64,000 nucleotides of DNA from Azotimanducus sp965199815 (GCA_965199815.1 CBDATE010000024.1:310001-374000); one strand, 5' to 3'. Shown: positions 1-9,412, counted from the stretch's first letter. Notes: generated from the sequence alone by a model not told the origin. Numbers and translations: made by a program.

Positions 1-124
1 TGCCTTGACTTTCAAAATGCACACACCTCACAGGATGCGTCTTGTTCGAGAGAGTTCTGCATACGGGTATTATCGGCAATTTTTCGCAGGTCTTGTGAAC
101 ATCTCTCCGGAGAGCTCTTGCAAA

Positions 125-130
125 TATAAT
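125..130 (+). promoter_or_regulatory. candidate -10 box for aat-folD
   Basis: A perfect TATAAT lies 70 bases before the aat start in an AT-richer stretch. I do not see a convincing -35 box at 16-18 bp spacing, so this is a candidate only. Bases 1-200 otherwise hold no gene I can support; the preceding gene lies outside the window. Confidence 0.35.
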
Positions 131-200
131 GTACTCCAGTAAGCAATGTCCCTCTTGATACAGGTTGAGAAGCTCCTGTACACCGTTCAGGAATTGAGAA

Positions 201-902
201 GTGTCTGAAATTCGTGCCCCACACTGGATTCGCCGGAATCAACCGTTTCCGGCGGCTTGCAACTGGCCACAGCAGGATCTGGTGGCAGTCGGTGGAATCC
301 TGTCCGTGTCAAGACTCATACATGCCTATGCCGCCGGGCTCTTTCCAATGTTCAGTGACGATCAGCAGCCGGTGCTCTGGTGGTCTCCCAATCCGCGTTC
401 GGTACTCTTCCCGCAGGCCATGAAACATTCCCGCTCGTTACGTCAGCGACTGCGCAGGGGCGAGTTTCGCGTGACGCTGAATCAGGCATTCGAGCAGGTC
501 ATTGCAGAATGTGCCAGGCCGCGAGCCGACTCGCAGGGCACCTGGATTACCCGCAACATGATGCGGGCGTATATCGAGCTGCACCGCCAGGGCGTGGCGC
601 ATTCTGTCGAGACATGGCGTGAAGAACAGCTGGTTGGTGGCCTCTACGGCGTTGCGATATCCGGCGTATTTTCCGGTGAATCCCTGTTCACACGCACGAG
701 TGATGCTTCCAAGTGCGCCCTCGCCTACCTGTGTGAACACCTGAACGAACTCGGTTGTCAGGCGATCGATTGCCAGTATCCGACCCACTTCCTGTCCTCC
801 CTTGGAGCCACAGACATGTCCAGAGCAGAGTATCTGCAGCTGCTGCGTCATGCTCGGGGCGAGGCTTCAGGTGCCATTTCGCGCGCGCCTGGCGAGGATT
901 GA
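201..902 (+). CDS. aat: leucyl/phenylalanyl-tRNA--protein transferase
   Basis: This cytoplasmic enzyme transfers Leu or Phe from aminoacyl-tRNA to the N-terminus of proteins with basic N-terminal residues, marking them for ClpS/ClpAP degradation (family knowledge). The 233-residue length matches the family. Typical blocks are visible: FPMF near residue 49, WWSPNPRSVLFP near 60-71, TWI and AYIELH in the middle, GGLYGV and FSGESLF near 147-164, and IDCQ near 191. The start is GTG, preceded by an AGGA-like ribosome site; no in-frame ATG fits better. It lies 3 bp before folD and probably shares its transcript. Confidence 0.95.
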   Translation: MSEIRAPHWIRRNQPFPAACNWPQQDLVAVGGILSVSRLIHAYAAGLFPMFSDDQQPVLWWSPNPRSVLFPQAMKHSRSLRQRLRRGEFRVTLNQAFEQVIAECARPRADSQGTWITRNMMRAYIELHRQGVAHSVETWREEQLVGGLYGVAISGVFSGESLFTRTSDASKCALAYLCEHLNELGCQAIDCQYPTHFLSSLGATDMSRAEYLQLLRHARGEASGAISRAPGED

Positions 903-905
903 CCC

Positions 906-1796
906 ATGTCAGCACGTTTGATTGATGGCAAAAGGATTGCCGAGCAGGAACGTGCGCGACTCGGGAAGCGCATTGCACATTTCACCAGAGCGGCTGGTCG
1001 TCCCCCCAAAGTCTCCGTCATCATCGTCGGCGAGGATCCGGCATCGCAGATTTATGTACGTCTCAAGCGCGCCGATTGCCTCGAGGTCGGTATCGAATCG
1101 CTCCTGTACGAGCTACCGGCGAACTCTCCTTCAAGTGCGCTGCACGAGCTTGTACAGACACTGAATCAGGATGATCGTGTAGATGGCATATTGGTTCAGA
1201 GTCCGTTACCGAAGAGCCTGAGTCCGGTACAGACTTCCGAGGTGATTCGTGCGGACAAGGATGTCGATGGCTTTCATCCGTACAATCTCGGCAGGCTGGC
1301 CCTGCGCCGCCCGCTGTTGCGTTGCTGTACTCCGAAGGGTGTCATGCAACTGCTCGACAGCACCGGTGAATCCATTCGCGGCAAGCGCGCACTGGTAATA
1401 GGGGCCTCGAACCATGTTGGCCGACCCATGGCGCTGGAACTCTTGCTGGCTGGATGTACGGTGACGGCAGCGCACAAGTTTTCGTCACATCTGGAGAATC
1501 TGGTGCGCTCAGCCGAAATCCTCGTGTCAGCGAGCGGGCAGCGAGACCTGGTCAAGGGCGACTGGATTCGTCCCGGGGCCATCGTCATAGATGTCACCAT
1601 CGTGCGGGATGCCGACGGCGGGCTGCACGGCGATGTCGAGTTCGAGGCAGCTGCCGCGCGTGCTGCCTGGATTACACCGGTGCCGGGCGGCGTTGGCCCC
1701 ATGACGCGCCTTGCCCTGCTGCAAAACACGCTGATGGCCGCCGAGCGGCGCTTCGCGGCGCAAAACCCTGACGGGGGGCTACAAACAACTGATTGA
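906..1796 (+). CDS. folD: bifunctional methylenetetrahydrofolate dehydrogenase / cyclohydrolase
   Basis: FolD interconverts 5,10-methylene-THF, 5,10-methenyl-THF and 10-formyl-THF in cytoplasmic one-carbon metabolism. The 296 residues match the family. Visible motifs are YVRLK (catalytic Tyr and Lys near 52-56), DGILVQSPLP (Gln near 100), KDVDGFHP (Asp near 121), the NADP-binding GASNHVGRPM near 165-175 and the C-terminal PVPGGVGPMT signature. It starts 3 bp after aat. Its stop lies 3 bp from the stop of the convergent arsS gene, and no terminator hairpin is visible between them. Confidence 0.96.
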   Translation: MSARLIDGKRIAEQERARLGKRIAHFTRAAGRPPKVSVIIVGEDPASQIYVRLKRADCLEVGIESLLYELPANSPSSALHELVQTLNQDDRVDGILVQSPLPKSLSPVQTSEVIRADKDVDGFHPYNLGRLALRRPLLRCCTPKGVMQLLDSTGESIRGKRALVIGASNHVGRPMALELLLAGCTVTAAHKFSSHLENLVRSAEILVSASGQRDLVKGDWIRPGAIVIDVTIVRDADGGLHGDVEFEAAAARAAWITPVPGGVGPMTRLALLQNTLMAAERRFAAQNPDGGLQTTD

Positions 1797-1799
1797 TTA

Positions 1800-2759
1800 T
1801 CAGCTCAGGGCACCGCCGCAACTGCTGCCCTGCCCCGCAGTGCAGCCATAGCAGTGATCAGCAGTCCTGATATCGGAGAAGGCGGACATGTTGTCGCCAT
1901 CGATGTCCGCAATTGTCAGGCTGTTCCCGTCAGCCCCGAGCGGTAGCCCGAGCATCTGGTTGAAGTCGCAGTCATGGAGATTGCCTTGCCAGTCCACGCT
2001 GATGGAATCCCGACACATGACCCCGGCAAGGTTCTCGGCGCGAAAACTGTCGCGCAAAAGCTGCATGTAGCGAGCAAATTCGCCCTGCGCCAGAAGCACG
2101 GCACCGAATCGGTTGATAGGCATGTTGGTGAGCGTCAACAGCTGATTGAAGCTGATGCCGTAGCGTTCACCGAGTACCTTCTTGTAGTCTGCTTCAAGTG
2201 CTGCCTGGTTCGGCGGCAAGACCGGGCCAATGGGGTTGAACACCAGATCAAGGCGCAATTCCGGTTGCTCGCCATAGCCGAGGCTATTCAACAGGCGGAT
2301 GGCGCGAATGCTCTTGCCATGAACGCCTGTGCCCCGCTGGCGCTCGAGGTTCTCTTCCAGATAGCAGGGCATGGACGCGATGATGGTCACGCCTTGCTCG
2401 GCGAGGAATTCAGCCAGCGTCTCCTGACCGGGTTCGAACAGGATGGTGAGGTTGCATCGATCAATCACTTCCACGCCGCGGGCGCGACCCGCCTTCACCA
2501 GGCGACGAAATCCGGGATGCAGTTCCGGTGCCCCGCCGGTGAGATCAAGGTGCTGCACATCGAGTCGAGCAAGCGCCGCAATCACTGCCTCGAGGATGGA
2601 GTCCGGCATCATTTCGGAGCGGTGTGGTCCGGCGTTGACATGACAATGTACACAACTCAGATTGCACTTGTAGCCGAGATTGACTTGCAAGGTGGAAATC
2701 CCCCGGCGACGAATCGCGGGAAAGTCGGACTGCATGAGCAGTGGTCGGGTATCTTTCAT
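1800..2759 (-). CDS. arsS: ArsS-type radical SAM protein (arsenosugar biosynthesis family)
   Basis: The 319-residue protein has the radical SAM cluster motif CNLSCVHC (Cys-x3-Cys-x2-Cys) near residues 32-39, followed by TGGAPE. The C-terminal half matches the DUF3641/ArsS type and ends in a cysteine-rich segment (CYGC, then SSCGG). Members are assigned to arsenosugar biosynthesis downstream of the methyltransferase ArsM; the exact reaction in this organism is inferred from family. The start overlaps the end of the DUF1289 gene in an ATGA junction, so it is the last gene of the cvpA-purF transcript. No arsM or other ars gene is visible nearby. Confidence 0.85.
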   Translation of the reverse strand: MKDTRPLLMQSDFPAIRRRGISTLQVNLGYKCNLSCVHCHVNAGPHRSEMMPDSILEAVIAALARLDVQHLDLTGGAPELHPGFRRLVKAGRARGVEVIDRCNLTILFEPGQETLAEFLAEQGVTIIASMPCYLEENLERQRGTGVHGKSIRAIRLLNSLGYGEQPELRLDLVFNPIGPVLPPNQAALEADYKKVLGERYGISFNQLLTLTNMPINRFGAVLLAQGEFARYMQLLRDSFRAENLAGVMCRDSISVDWQGNLHDCDFNQMLGLPLGADGNSLTIADIDGDNMSAFSDIRTADHCYGCTAGQGSSCGGALS

Positions 2760-3217
2760 GTCAGGTGTTCGCCTCGCTCAACCGGTCGCACCAGCGTCTG
2801 CAGGTTGGTGGAGAAGCTGTGTTCGTAGTGTCCCTCGCTGCGCAGGAAAAAAGCGTTTTCAATAGCCAGAACGAGTTCTTGCACGCTGCGAATCGAGGTA
2901 TGCGGATAATGCGTCGCAAGTTGCAGACGTTGCAGAGTCGCCTGGAAGTCTTCCGCAGGCTCGCGCCCGAGTTCCGCCTTGAGTCGCTTCAGGAGATCAT
3001 GGGGCGATTCGTCTGCAAGTGAGCGCCCGCTGACCGGTCGCAGGTAATCCTTGATACTGCGCCCGAGCAGGATGGCAAGGCGTTCCCGGACAGCTTCCCG
3101 CTGCGCTTCGCTGAACTGATTCCAGGCTACCACCTCATGCGCAAAGCGCTTGCACCCGCGGCAGATAAAATCCCCGTACGTGGTGCTGCATACGCCGATG
3201 CAAGGTGATGCGCTCAT
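2756..3217 (-). CDS. DUF1289 domain-containing protein
   Basis: The 153-residue protein opens with the four-cysteine signature of DUF1289 (CIGVC, then CRGC, within the first 25 residues), which suggests a small metal-binding fold. A WNQFSEAQ segment follows, as is usual for the family. The protein is longer than the minimal domain; the remaining roughly 90 residues are charged, helical-looking and without a recognised domain. Function is unknown. It overlaps purF upstream and arsS downstream by 4 bp each, so translation is probably coupled. Confidence 0.8.
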   Translation of the reverse strand: MSASPCIGVCSTTYGDFICRGCKRFAHEVVAWNQFSEAQREAVRERLAILLGRSIKDYLRPVSGRSLADESPHDLLKRLKAELGREPAEDFQATLQRLQLATHYPHTSIRSVQELVLAIENAFFLRSEGHYEHSFSTNLQTLVRPVERGEHLT

Positions 3218-4749
3218 GCGTGATTGTGAATTTCGACCAGATCGGCATCCTGGACATCCTGTATCCGTGGCTGCCTGCTGAGCTTGGCCTGGTTACTGCG
3301 CTCGGCTTCGAGGCGGCCAAAGGTATATACATCAACGCCACCGGTGACATATTCGCCATCAAAAACCGAGCAGTCGAAGCGAGGCATCTGCCCGCCCGCA
3401 ACGCGAACGCTGTCAATCAGGTCGTCAAGGCGCTGGTAAATCACCTTGTCAGCGCCTACTGCATGTGCGATGCGGGATTCATCCTTGCCGTGGGCAATGA
3501 ATTCGTGTTGCGCGGGCATGTCTATTCCGTAGAGATTCGGATGGCGAATCGGTGGTGCCGCGAGCGCCATATACACCTTGCGCGCTCCGGCACTGCGTAC
3601 CAGTTGAATAATTTGCGAACTGGTCGTTCCACGCACCAGAGAGTCGTCCACCAGCAACACGTTTCTGTCACGAAGCTCGTCCTTGATGATACTGAATTTG
3701 CGCCGTACCGAGGTCTGCCGTTCGCCCTGTTCCGCCATGATGAAGGTACGGCCGATATAGCGATTTCGCACAATGCCATCGCGGCAGGGCACTTGCAGCG
3801 CCTGAGCGAGCGAGCGCGCCGAAGTGGAACCGGATTCCGGGATGGGGATGACCACATCAATCCTGTCTTCCGGTGCGCTGAGCCGTGCGCGTACCTGCGT
3901 GGCGAGGCGTTCTCCCATGGCGATTCGCGCGCGATACACAGACACCCCATCCATCACCGAATCCGGTCGCGCCAGATAGACATACTCGAAGATGCACGGC
4001 GAATGCGGGTAACGGGGTTCGCATACGCGTGAGTGGATTTGTCCGTCGCTTCGAATCAGCACGGCTTCACCGGGCTCCAGGTCCTTGACGAGCTGGAATC
4101 CGAGGTTGGTAAGTGCGGTGGATTCGGAAGCCAGCATCCAGTCCTCACCGACCGCGGTCTCCTTCTTGCCGAGGACCAGCGGACGTATGCCTCTGGGGTC
4201 ACGAATTCCGAGTACGCCAAAGCCGACAATCAGGGCCACCACGGCATAGCCGCCGAGACATCGTTCATGCAGTCTCGACACGGCATCGAATACCCGTGAT
4301 TCGCTTAGATGCCCGCTGCCGTGACACGTGTGCAACTCCGCCGCCAGCACATTGAGCAGGACTTCGGAATCCGAGGTCGTATTCAGGTGCCGATGCTGTT
4401 GTTCGCGAATCTCTCGGGCAAGCTGCACACTTTCGATGATATTGCCGTTATGCCCGAGGGCGATGCCGAAGGGCGAATTCACGTACATGGGTTGCGCTTC
4501 GGCCAGGCTCGAGGTGCCGGCGGTCGGGTAGCGCACATGCGCAATCCCCATATTGCCCACCAGAGTATCCATGTGGCGCTGCAAAAAGACATCCCGCACC
4601 AGACCCCTGGCTTTGCGCAGGTACATCCTGTCGCCGTCGCAGGTCACCATGCCGGCGGCATCCTGACCCCGGTGCTGGAGCAGGATCAGTGACTGATACA
4701 GCGCCTGGTTGACCGCCGAACTCGACACCATACCAACAACACCACACAT
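3214..4749 (-). CDS. purF: amidophosphoribosyltransferase
   Basis: PurF makes 5-phosphoribosylamine from PRPP and glutamine, the first step of de novo purine synthesis. I place the start at 4749 because it gives Met-Cys2-Gly-Val-Val-Gly, where Cys2 becomes the N-terminal nucleophile after Met removal; a GGGGGAAC ribosome site lies about 8 bp upstream. An in-frame ATG 24 bp further upstream would bury the cysteine. The N-terminal Ntn-hydrolase domain (HRGQDAAG) is followed by the phosphoribosyltransferase domain with its PRPP loop (LLVDDSLVRGTT, near 360-375). The 511 residues match the family. cvpA lies just upstream, the classic cvpA-purF pair. Confidence 0.96.
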   Translation of the reverse strand: MCGVVGMVSSSAVNQALYQSLILLQHRGQDAAGMVTCDGDRMYLRKARGLVRDVFLQRHMDTLVGNMGIAHVRYPTAGTSSLAEAQPMYVNSPFGIALGHNGNIIESVQLAREIREQQHRHLNTTSDSEVLLNVLAAELHTCHGSGHLSESRVFDAVSRLHERCLGGYAVVALIVGFGVLGIRDPRGIRPLVLGKKETAVGEDWMLASESTALTNLGFQLVKDLEPGEAVLIRSDGQIHSRVCEPRYPHSPCIFEYVYLARPDSVMDGVSVYRARIAMGERLATQVRARLSAPEDRIDVVIPIPESGSTSARSLAQALQVPCRDGIVRNRYIGRTFIMAEQGERQTSVRRKFSIIKDELRDRNVLLVDDSLVRGTTSSQIIQLVRSAGARKVYMALAAPPIRHPNLYGIDMPAQHEFIAHGKDESRIAHAVGADKVIYQRLDDLIDSVRVAGGQMPRFDCSVFDGEYVTGGVDVYTFGRLEAERSNQAKLSRQPRIQDVQDADLVEIHNHA

Positions 4750-4765
4750 ATCCGAAGTTCCCCCT

Positions 4766-5260
4766 TCAGGCAATCAGACCGGAAACCAGATTCCGGAGCG
4801 CGCCAAACAGGCTGGCGAGCGCGTGTTCGAATTCCATGAGCAATACAACCAATCGCGACTCCTGCCACCACTCAGGGGTAGTCGGCAACACAGCGCGGAT
4901 GAATATCAAGCCGAGAATACACAAGACCCCGCCAAGAACGGCACCGAACAGGGCACCGAGCAGACTGTCCAGCGTGGAAATACCCGGCTCGCGTATGCGT
5001 TCGAGCAGGAATTTCTGAAACGCGCTCCAGGCAATCAAACTCACGCACAGGAGTATTGCGAAGCTCGCGATATAGCGTCCGGTTGGTTCGACCGCTTCCA
5101 GCGGCAGTATGTGCGCGACCGGCTCTGCCAGCGCAACCACCAGCACGAGGCACATCAGCCAGCCCATGAGAGCTGTGAACTCGGCGAGAAACCCCTTGAA
5201 AAAGCCGCGCACGGCAGCAAGGGCGACGATGCCGCCTAACACAAGATCAACCATCGCCAA
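4766..5260 (-). CDS. cvpA: CvpA family inner-membrane protein
   Basis: The 164-residue protein has about four hydrophobic membrane segments and the family's N-terminal pattern (VDLVLGGIVALAAVRGFFKG). E. coli CvpA is linked to colicin V production and envelope homeostasis, but its biochemical role is unresolved. The gene sits 16 bp upstream of purF, the conserved arrangement. Translation could begin at the first Met or at the third residue (MVDL). Confidence 0.92.
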   Translation of the reverse strand: MAMVDLVLGGIVALAAVRGFFKGFLAEFTALMGWLMCLVLVVALAEPVAHILPLEAVEPTGRYIASFAILLCVSLIAWSAFQKFLLERIREPGISTLDSLLGALFGAVLGGVLCILGLIFIRAVLPTTPEWWQESRLVVLLMEFEHALASLFGALRNLVSGLIA

Positions 5261-5318
5261 CGCAGTGTCTCAATGTACGACTCATGACTGGAAGATGGAG
5301 CAGCGTGACGCAACAGGA

Positions 5319-5900
5319 TCAGGTTTCGAACTTCACCAGAATGGCAGGTAATCCATAGGTATCTGCCAGCGTCTGACGCAGCCGTTCAGCATCTGCTCGC
5401 TGCAGCACCGGACCTACCGCGACTCGGGTCACCTGCTCGCCCGCCACCTTTACCCTGGAAAAGGACACATGATGACCGTCGCCACGCAGCAGGCGACGTA
5501 ATTCGCGTGCATTCTCGAGCTCGGCGAAGCTCCCTGCCTGAACGCCCCAGGAGGTCCATTCGGCGGCTCTGGTATCGTTGGCGGGAAGAAACGCCGGATC
5601 GCCGAAGCGCACTCCTGTGTCTGTCCTGAATCCTTCCTCGTCGGTGGCTGCGAGCAATGGCTCGGCCAGTGCCAGCACCGACTCGTCGATTTCCACCGGT
5701 TGCGGGGTATAGGCTTCGCCAAGCGGTGCCGGGTGTGCGCTGCGGTCGCCAAGTTCCGGCATCCCGTTGCTCGCATCGCCGCGAGCAACGCGGTCAAACA
5801 GCAGCGGAGTGAGCAGAAGCACCAGGCCGAGCAGGAACACCGCGCCGACGATCTGCTGGCGGCGCTCCTCGCGTTGCTGCGAATTCGAATCGGCGGTCAT
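5319..5900 (-). CDS. dedD: SPOR domain protein (DedD-like)
   Basis: The 193-residue protein has a short cytoplasmic N-terminus, one membrane span near residues 18-35 (AVFLLGLVLLLTPLLF), a linker, and a C-terminal SPOR domain from about residue 113 (WGVQAGSFAELENAREL) to the end. SPOR domains bind denuded glycan strands at the division septum. DedD in gammaproteobacteria contributes to septal peptidoglycan work and sits between folC and cvpA, as here. The start overlaps the folC stop by 4 bp. The dedD symbol rests on context plus architecture. Confidence 0.85.
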   Translation of the reverse strand: MTADSNSQQREERRQQIVGAVFLLGLVLLLTPLLFDRVARGDASNGMPELGDRSAHPAPLGEAYTPQPVEIDESVLALAEPLLAATDEEGFRTDTGVRFGDPAFLPANDTRAAEWTSWGVQAGSFAELENARELRRLLRGDGHHVSFSRVKVAGEQVTRVAVGPVLQRADAERLRQTLADTYGLPAILVKFET

Positions 5901-7264
5901 GCCGGCACCCTCAGCGCCACCGGATCGGGTGCAGGCGACAGTGAGTGGGATTCCTTACTCGAGATGCGCCCACTCTGCGTCGCTCCGACACCAAGAATTC
6001 TTCTGGCTTCACCCACGGTCGTGAAGGATCCGAACACCAGTAATCGATCAGTGGGTAATGATACGCCCTTCATGACGCGAATCGCTGCATCGAGATGCGT
6101 GAAAGTGGTACGTAGCGTGTTGCCGAGAACCGGTTCCGCCCGTTCAGCAACCTCGGTTGCCGGGCGGCCGCGCACACCGGGCGTGTCAACAAACGCCCAA
6201 TCGTCCACCAGATCCCGAAGCATGCCGAGTGTGCCTGCCACATCCTTGTCCGACAGGAACCCACAAATTGCCCGCGTCTTTCCGCACACCGGCATGTGCG
6301 CAAGCTGAGCACGCAGGAATCCGGCTGCCTGCGGGTTGTGCGCGAGGTCGAAGATGAAGTTCACGCCATCAACCGCGGCCGATTCCAGGCGCCCCGGATT
6401 GACGGTGTGACGGCAAGCCAACTCGAACGCCGAGGTGCTCATCTGCTCGCCACCCAGAAGCAGCGAACAGGCCATGGTCGCGGTGGCGGCGTTCTCGGGG
6501 GCAATGCGTGGTCGATATCGAGATGCCAGTGCCAGAGCCTGATCACGCATCTGCGTACTGAACGCGAACCCCTCCGCCAGCAAGCGCCCCTGATACTCCG
6601 CTGCGGGCACATACACGGGACAGGAGAGACGCGCGGCCTGTTCGAACACGCTGTCCGGCATCTGTGCACTGCCACACACGAGCGGCTTTCCGGTGCGCAG
6701 GATGCCCGCCTTTTCGCGGCCAATCGCCTGCAGTGAATCGCCGAGCCACTGCGTATGCTCGAGTCCGATGGTGGAAATGATGGCCACATCGGCATCGATA
6801 ATGTTCACTGCATCAAGCCGCCCGCCGAGACCGACCTCCAGCACCCAGGCTTCTGTCTGCGCCTGATCGAAGCACCAGAGCGCGGTCAGAATTGCGTGCT
6901 CGAAGTAGGACAGGGGCACCTGCTCGCGCGCCTGCTCTACCGCCATCATGCCGGCGGCGATGGTGTCGTCCGCGGCCTGTGCGCCGCAGATTCGTACACG
7001 CTCGTTGAATCTGTCCAGATGCGGCGACAGGGTGGTGCCAACCCGAAGCCCGCTCGCGGCCAGCACGGCCTCGCAAAAGAGGGCGCAAGAGCCCTTGCCG
7101 TTGGTGCCGGCCACGGAGATGACGCGACCCGCAGGAGGGGTAATATCGAGGCGCCGCCAGACTTCGCCCACGCGCTCGAGCCCGAGGCGAAAGCGCGCTT
7201 CCGGGCTTCTCGTCTCCAGAAGTGTCAGCCAGTGCTCGAGGCTGCGGGGAAGATGGGCGGGCAT
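5897..7264 (-). CDS. folC: bifunctional dihydrofolate synthase / folylpolyglutamate synthase
   Basis: FolC adds L-glutamate to dihydropteroate and then to tetrahydrofolates using ATP. The 455-residue protein contains the Mur-ligase-type P-loop VAGTNGKGSCA near 47-57, YFEHAILTAL and LEVGLGGRLDAVN in the central region, and the C-terminal glutamate-ligase domain (FDLAHNPQA near 309). It overlaps dedD by 4 bp and lies 24 bp downstream of trpA. In many gammaproteobacteria accD precedes folC; here there is no room for it. Confidence 0.94.
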   Translation of the reverse strand: MPAHLPRSLEHWLTLLETRSPEARFRLGLERVGEVWRRLDITPPAGRVISVAGTNGKGSCALFCEAVLAASGLRVGTTLSPHLDRFNERVRICGAQAADDTIAAGMMAVEQAREQVPLSYFEHAILTALWCFDQAQTEAWVLEVGLGGRLDAVNIIDADVAIISTIGLEHTQWLGDSLQAIGREKAGILRTGKPLVCGSAQMPDSVFEQAARLSCPVYVPAAEYQGRLLAEGFAFSTQMRDQALALASRYRPRIAPENAATATMACSLLLGGEQMSTSAFELACRHTVNPGRLESAAVDGVNFIFDLAHNPQAAGFLRAQLAHMPVCGKTRAICGFLSDKDVAGTLGMLRDLVDDWAFVDTPGVRGRPATEVAERAEPVLGNTLRTTFTHLDAAIRVMKGVSLPTDRLLVFGSFTTVGEARRILGVGATQSGRISSKESHSLSPAPDPVALRVPA

Positions 7265-7288
7265 CTTGTCGAGGTTTCGTGGTGTCGG

Positions 7289-8113
7289 CTATGGACTTGT
7301 GCTGGCCTGGTCGATGGCCGCGCGAAATGCACTGGCCTTCTGCTGCAAGGCGGGCGCAATGTCTTCGGGCGTGTGCACAAGCCCGGCCATGCAGTTGACG
7401 AACGCAGAACCGACGATCAGGCCATCCGCCAGCGGAGCTACCTGTCGGGCAGCCTCGGGGGTGGTAATGCCAAACCCGATCTGGATGGGCAACTCGGTAA
7501 TGCGTCTCAGAGGCTGCATGTGCCGCGCGAGGTCCTGTATGTCGATATGCGAGGCACCGGTCACCCCCTTGATCGACACATAATAGAGAAACCCGCCGGC
7601 GCGCGAGGCGATCAGGCGGGCACGAGATTCGCTTGTCGTGGGTGCCACGAGAAAGATGCTGTGCAGCCCGGCCTGCTCGAAGGCAGGCAACACTTCATCG
7701 TGAGCCTCGAGTGGCAGATTGACCAGAATCACCCCATCCACGCCCGCTTGCCTCGCCTGCTGTGCGAAGGCCTCCATGCCCATGGCGATGAGCGAATTCA
7801 GGTAGCCCATGAGCAGTACGGGCGTGGAATCGTCAGCAGCGCGGAATCTGGCTACCAGAGCGAGCACATCGGTGAGGCGCGTGGGGTCCGGGTGTGCGAG
7901 TGCGCGCTGACTCGCTGCCTGAATAGTGGCACCATCCGATTCAGGATCGGAAAATGGAATGCCGAGCTCCAGCAGGTTCGTACCGCCTTCGACCAGAGCA
8001 TGCATGGCTGCGCGGGAGGTCTCGAGGCACGGGTCTCCCGCCGTGATGAAGGCCGAGAGTGCCTTCCGGCCTTCAGTGGCCAGGGCGTGGAACAGGGCAT
8101 CAATTCGGTTCAC
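7289..8113 (-). CDS. trpA: tryptophan synthase alpha subunit
   Basis: TrpA cleaves indole-3-glycerol phosphate to indole and glyceraldehyde-3-phosphate and channels indole to TrpB. Catalytic Glu and Asp lie in LELGIPFSDPESDG; the common DPLADGP loop reads DPESDGA here. Phosphate-binding GFGITTPE and VGSAFV are present near the C-terminus. I chose the GTG at 8113, giving 274 residues that begin NRIDALF as family members do. In-frame ATGs at 8173 and 8197 would add 20-28 residues and overlap trpB, and I cannot fully exclude them. Confidence 0.92.
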   Translation of the reverse strand: MNRIDALFHALATEGRKALSAFITAGDPCLETSRAAMHALVEGGTNLLELGIPFSDPESDGATIQAASQRALAHPDPTRLTDVLALVARFRAADDSTPVLLMGYLNSLIAMGMEAFAQQARQAGVDGVILVNLPLEAHDEVLPAFEQAGLHSIFLVAPTTSESRARLIASRAGGFLYYVSIKGVTGASHIDIQDLARHMQPLRRITELPIQIGFGITTPEAARQVAPLADGLIVGSAFVNCMAGLVHTPEDIAPALQQKASAFRAAIDQASTSP

Positions 8114-8156
8114 CGAAATACTGTCCGAGTGCGCGTGAGGAAATCGTGGCGCGTGA

Positions 8157-9353
8157 TCAGATTTCGACGCCATCCTGCCTGGCGACGGTCTGCACATCCT
8201 TGTCGCCTCGCCCGGAGAGATTCACCACCACATCAAGGTCCTGAAGAGTGCGCGCTTCGCGTATCACCCAGGCGATGGCATGGCTGGTTTCGAGCGCCGG
8301 CATGATGCCTTCAAGGCGATTGGTGAGGCGAAAAGCCTGAAGCGTTTCGTCATCAGACACCTGATCATATTCGACTCGACCCAGATCCTTGAGCAGGGCG
8401 TGTTCCGGCCCTACGCCCGGATAGTCGAGCCCGGCAGAAATCGAGTGAGTCGGACTGACCTGACCATCGTCATCGCGTAACAGATAGGATTTGGCTCCGT
8501 GCAGGACACCTTCTCGTCCGGCGCACAGCGTCGCTGAATGCTGCCGTGTATCGAGCCCCTCACCGCCTGCTTCCACCCCTACCATGCGCACACCGGCATC
8601 TTCAATGAACGGGTGAAAGATGCCAATAGCGTTGGAGCCGCCACCCACGCAGGCGACCAGCACATCCGGCAGCTTCTGGTACCGGTGGGCAAATGTGTCA
8701 CGGACTTCCACCCCCATGACGCGCTGAAAATCCCTGACCATCATGGGATAGGGATGTGGCCCGGCGGCTGAGCCGATGATGTAGTAGGTATCGTCCACAT
8801 TGGTCACCCAATCGCGCAGCGCCTCGGTCATGGCATCCTTGAGTGTGCGGCTGCCGGAATCCACCGAAACCACCTGGGCACCGAGCAGACGCATGCGATA
8901 GACATTCAGGCTCTGCCGCTCGATGTCCTCGGCACCCATATACACGCAGCAGTCAAAGCCGAAGCGTGCCGCCACGGTAGCGCTGGCTACGCCGTGTTGA
9001 CCGGCACCTGTTTCCGCAATGACGCGCTGCTTGCCTATTCGCTTCGCAAGCAGCGCCTGGCCGATAGTGCTGTTGATCTTGTGCGCCCCCGTGTGATTCA
9101 GGTCCTCGCGCTTGAACCAGAGGTTGATACCAAGATGCTCGCTCAGTCTCGACGCGTGATACAGCGGCGATGGCCTGCCGGCAAAATTCTCGAGGTGCGC
9201 GGCCAACTCGGCCTGAAACCCGGCATCCTGCTTCGCTTGCAGATACCGGGTTTCGAGTTCGTCAAGCGCACTCATCAGGGTTTCGGCCACAAATCGTCCG
9301 CCCCAGGGGCCGAAGCGCCCGAAATTGTCAGGTTGCAGGTAGGGTTCATTCAT
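8157..9353 (-). CDS. trpB: tryptophan synthase beta subunit
   Basis: The PLP enzyme condenses indole with serine. I start at the ATG at 9353 (MNEPYLQP), giving 398 residues, the normal length. The frame stays open another 234 bp upstream, but that part is antisense-like and unrelated to TrpB. Lys92 in HTGAHKINST forms the PLP Schiff base; the phosphate loop CVGGGSNAIG is near 234. It lies downstream of trpF copy 1 with a gap of about 59 bp. A fragment of about 36 bp resembling codons near residue 55 recurs inside the scrambled remnant around 10291-10326. Confidence 0.96.
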   Translation of the reverse strand: MNEPYLQPDNFGRFGPWGGRFVAETLMSALDELETRYLQAKQDAGFQAELAAHLENFAGRPSPLYHASRLSEHLGINLWFKREDLNHTGAHKINSTIGQALLAKRIGKQRVIAETGAGQHGVASATVAARFGFDCCVYMGAEDIERQSLNVYRMRLLGAQVVSVDSGSRTLKDAMTEALRDWVTNVDDTYYIIGSAAGPHPYPMMVRDFQRVMGVEVRDTFAHRYQKLPDVLVACVGGGSNAIGIFHPFIEDAGVRMVGVEAGGEGLDTRQHSATLCAGREGVLHGAKSYLLRDDDGQVSPTHSISAGLDYPGVGPEHALLKDLGRVEYDQVSDDETLQAFRLTNRLEGIMPALETSHAIAWVIREARTLQDLDVVVNLSGRGDKDVQTVARQDGVEI

Positions 9354-9412
9354 GGCCGGGTCAACACGGGAAGAGAGTGATGGTTGTTGTACGGGGTGAG
9401 CGCGCGGGAACG

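Noticed and set aside
1..242. Minus-strand open frame upstream of aat
   Set aside because: Short, no domain, overlaps the aat start and promoter region.
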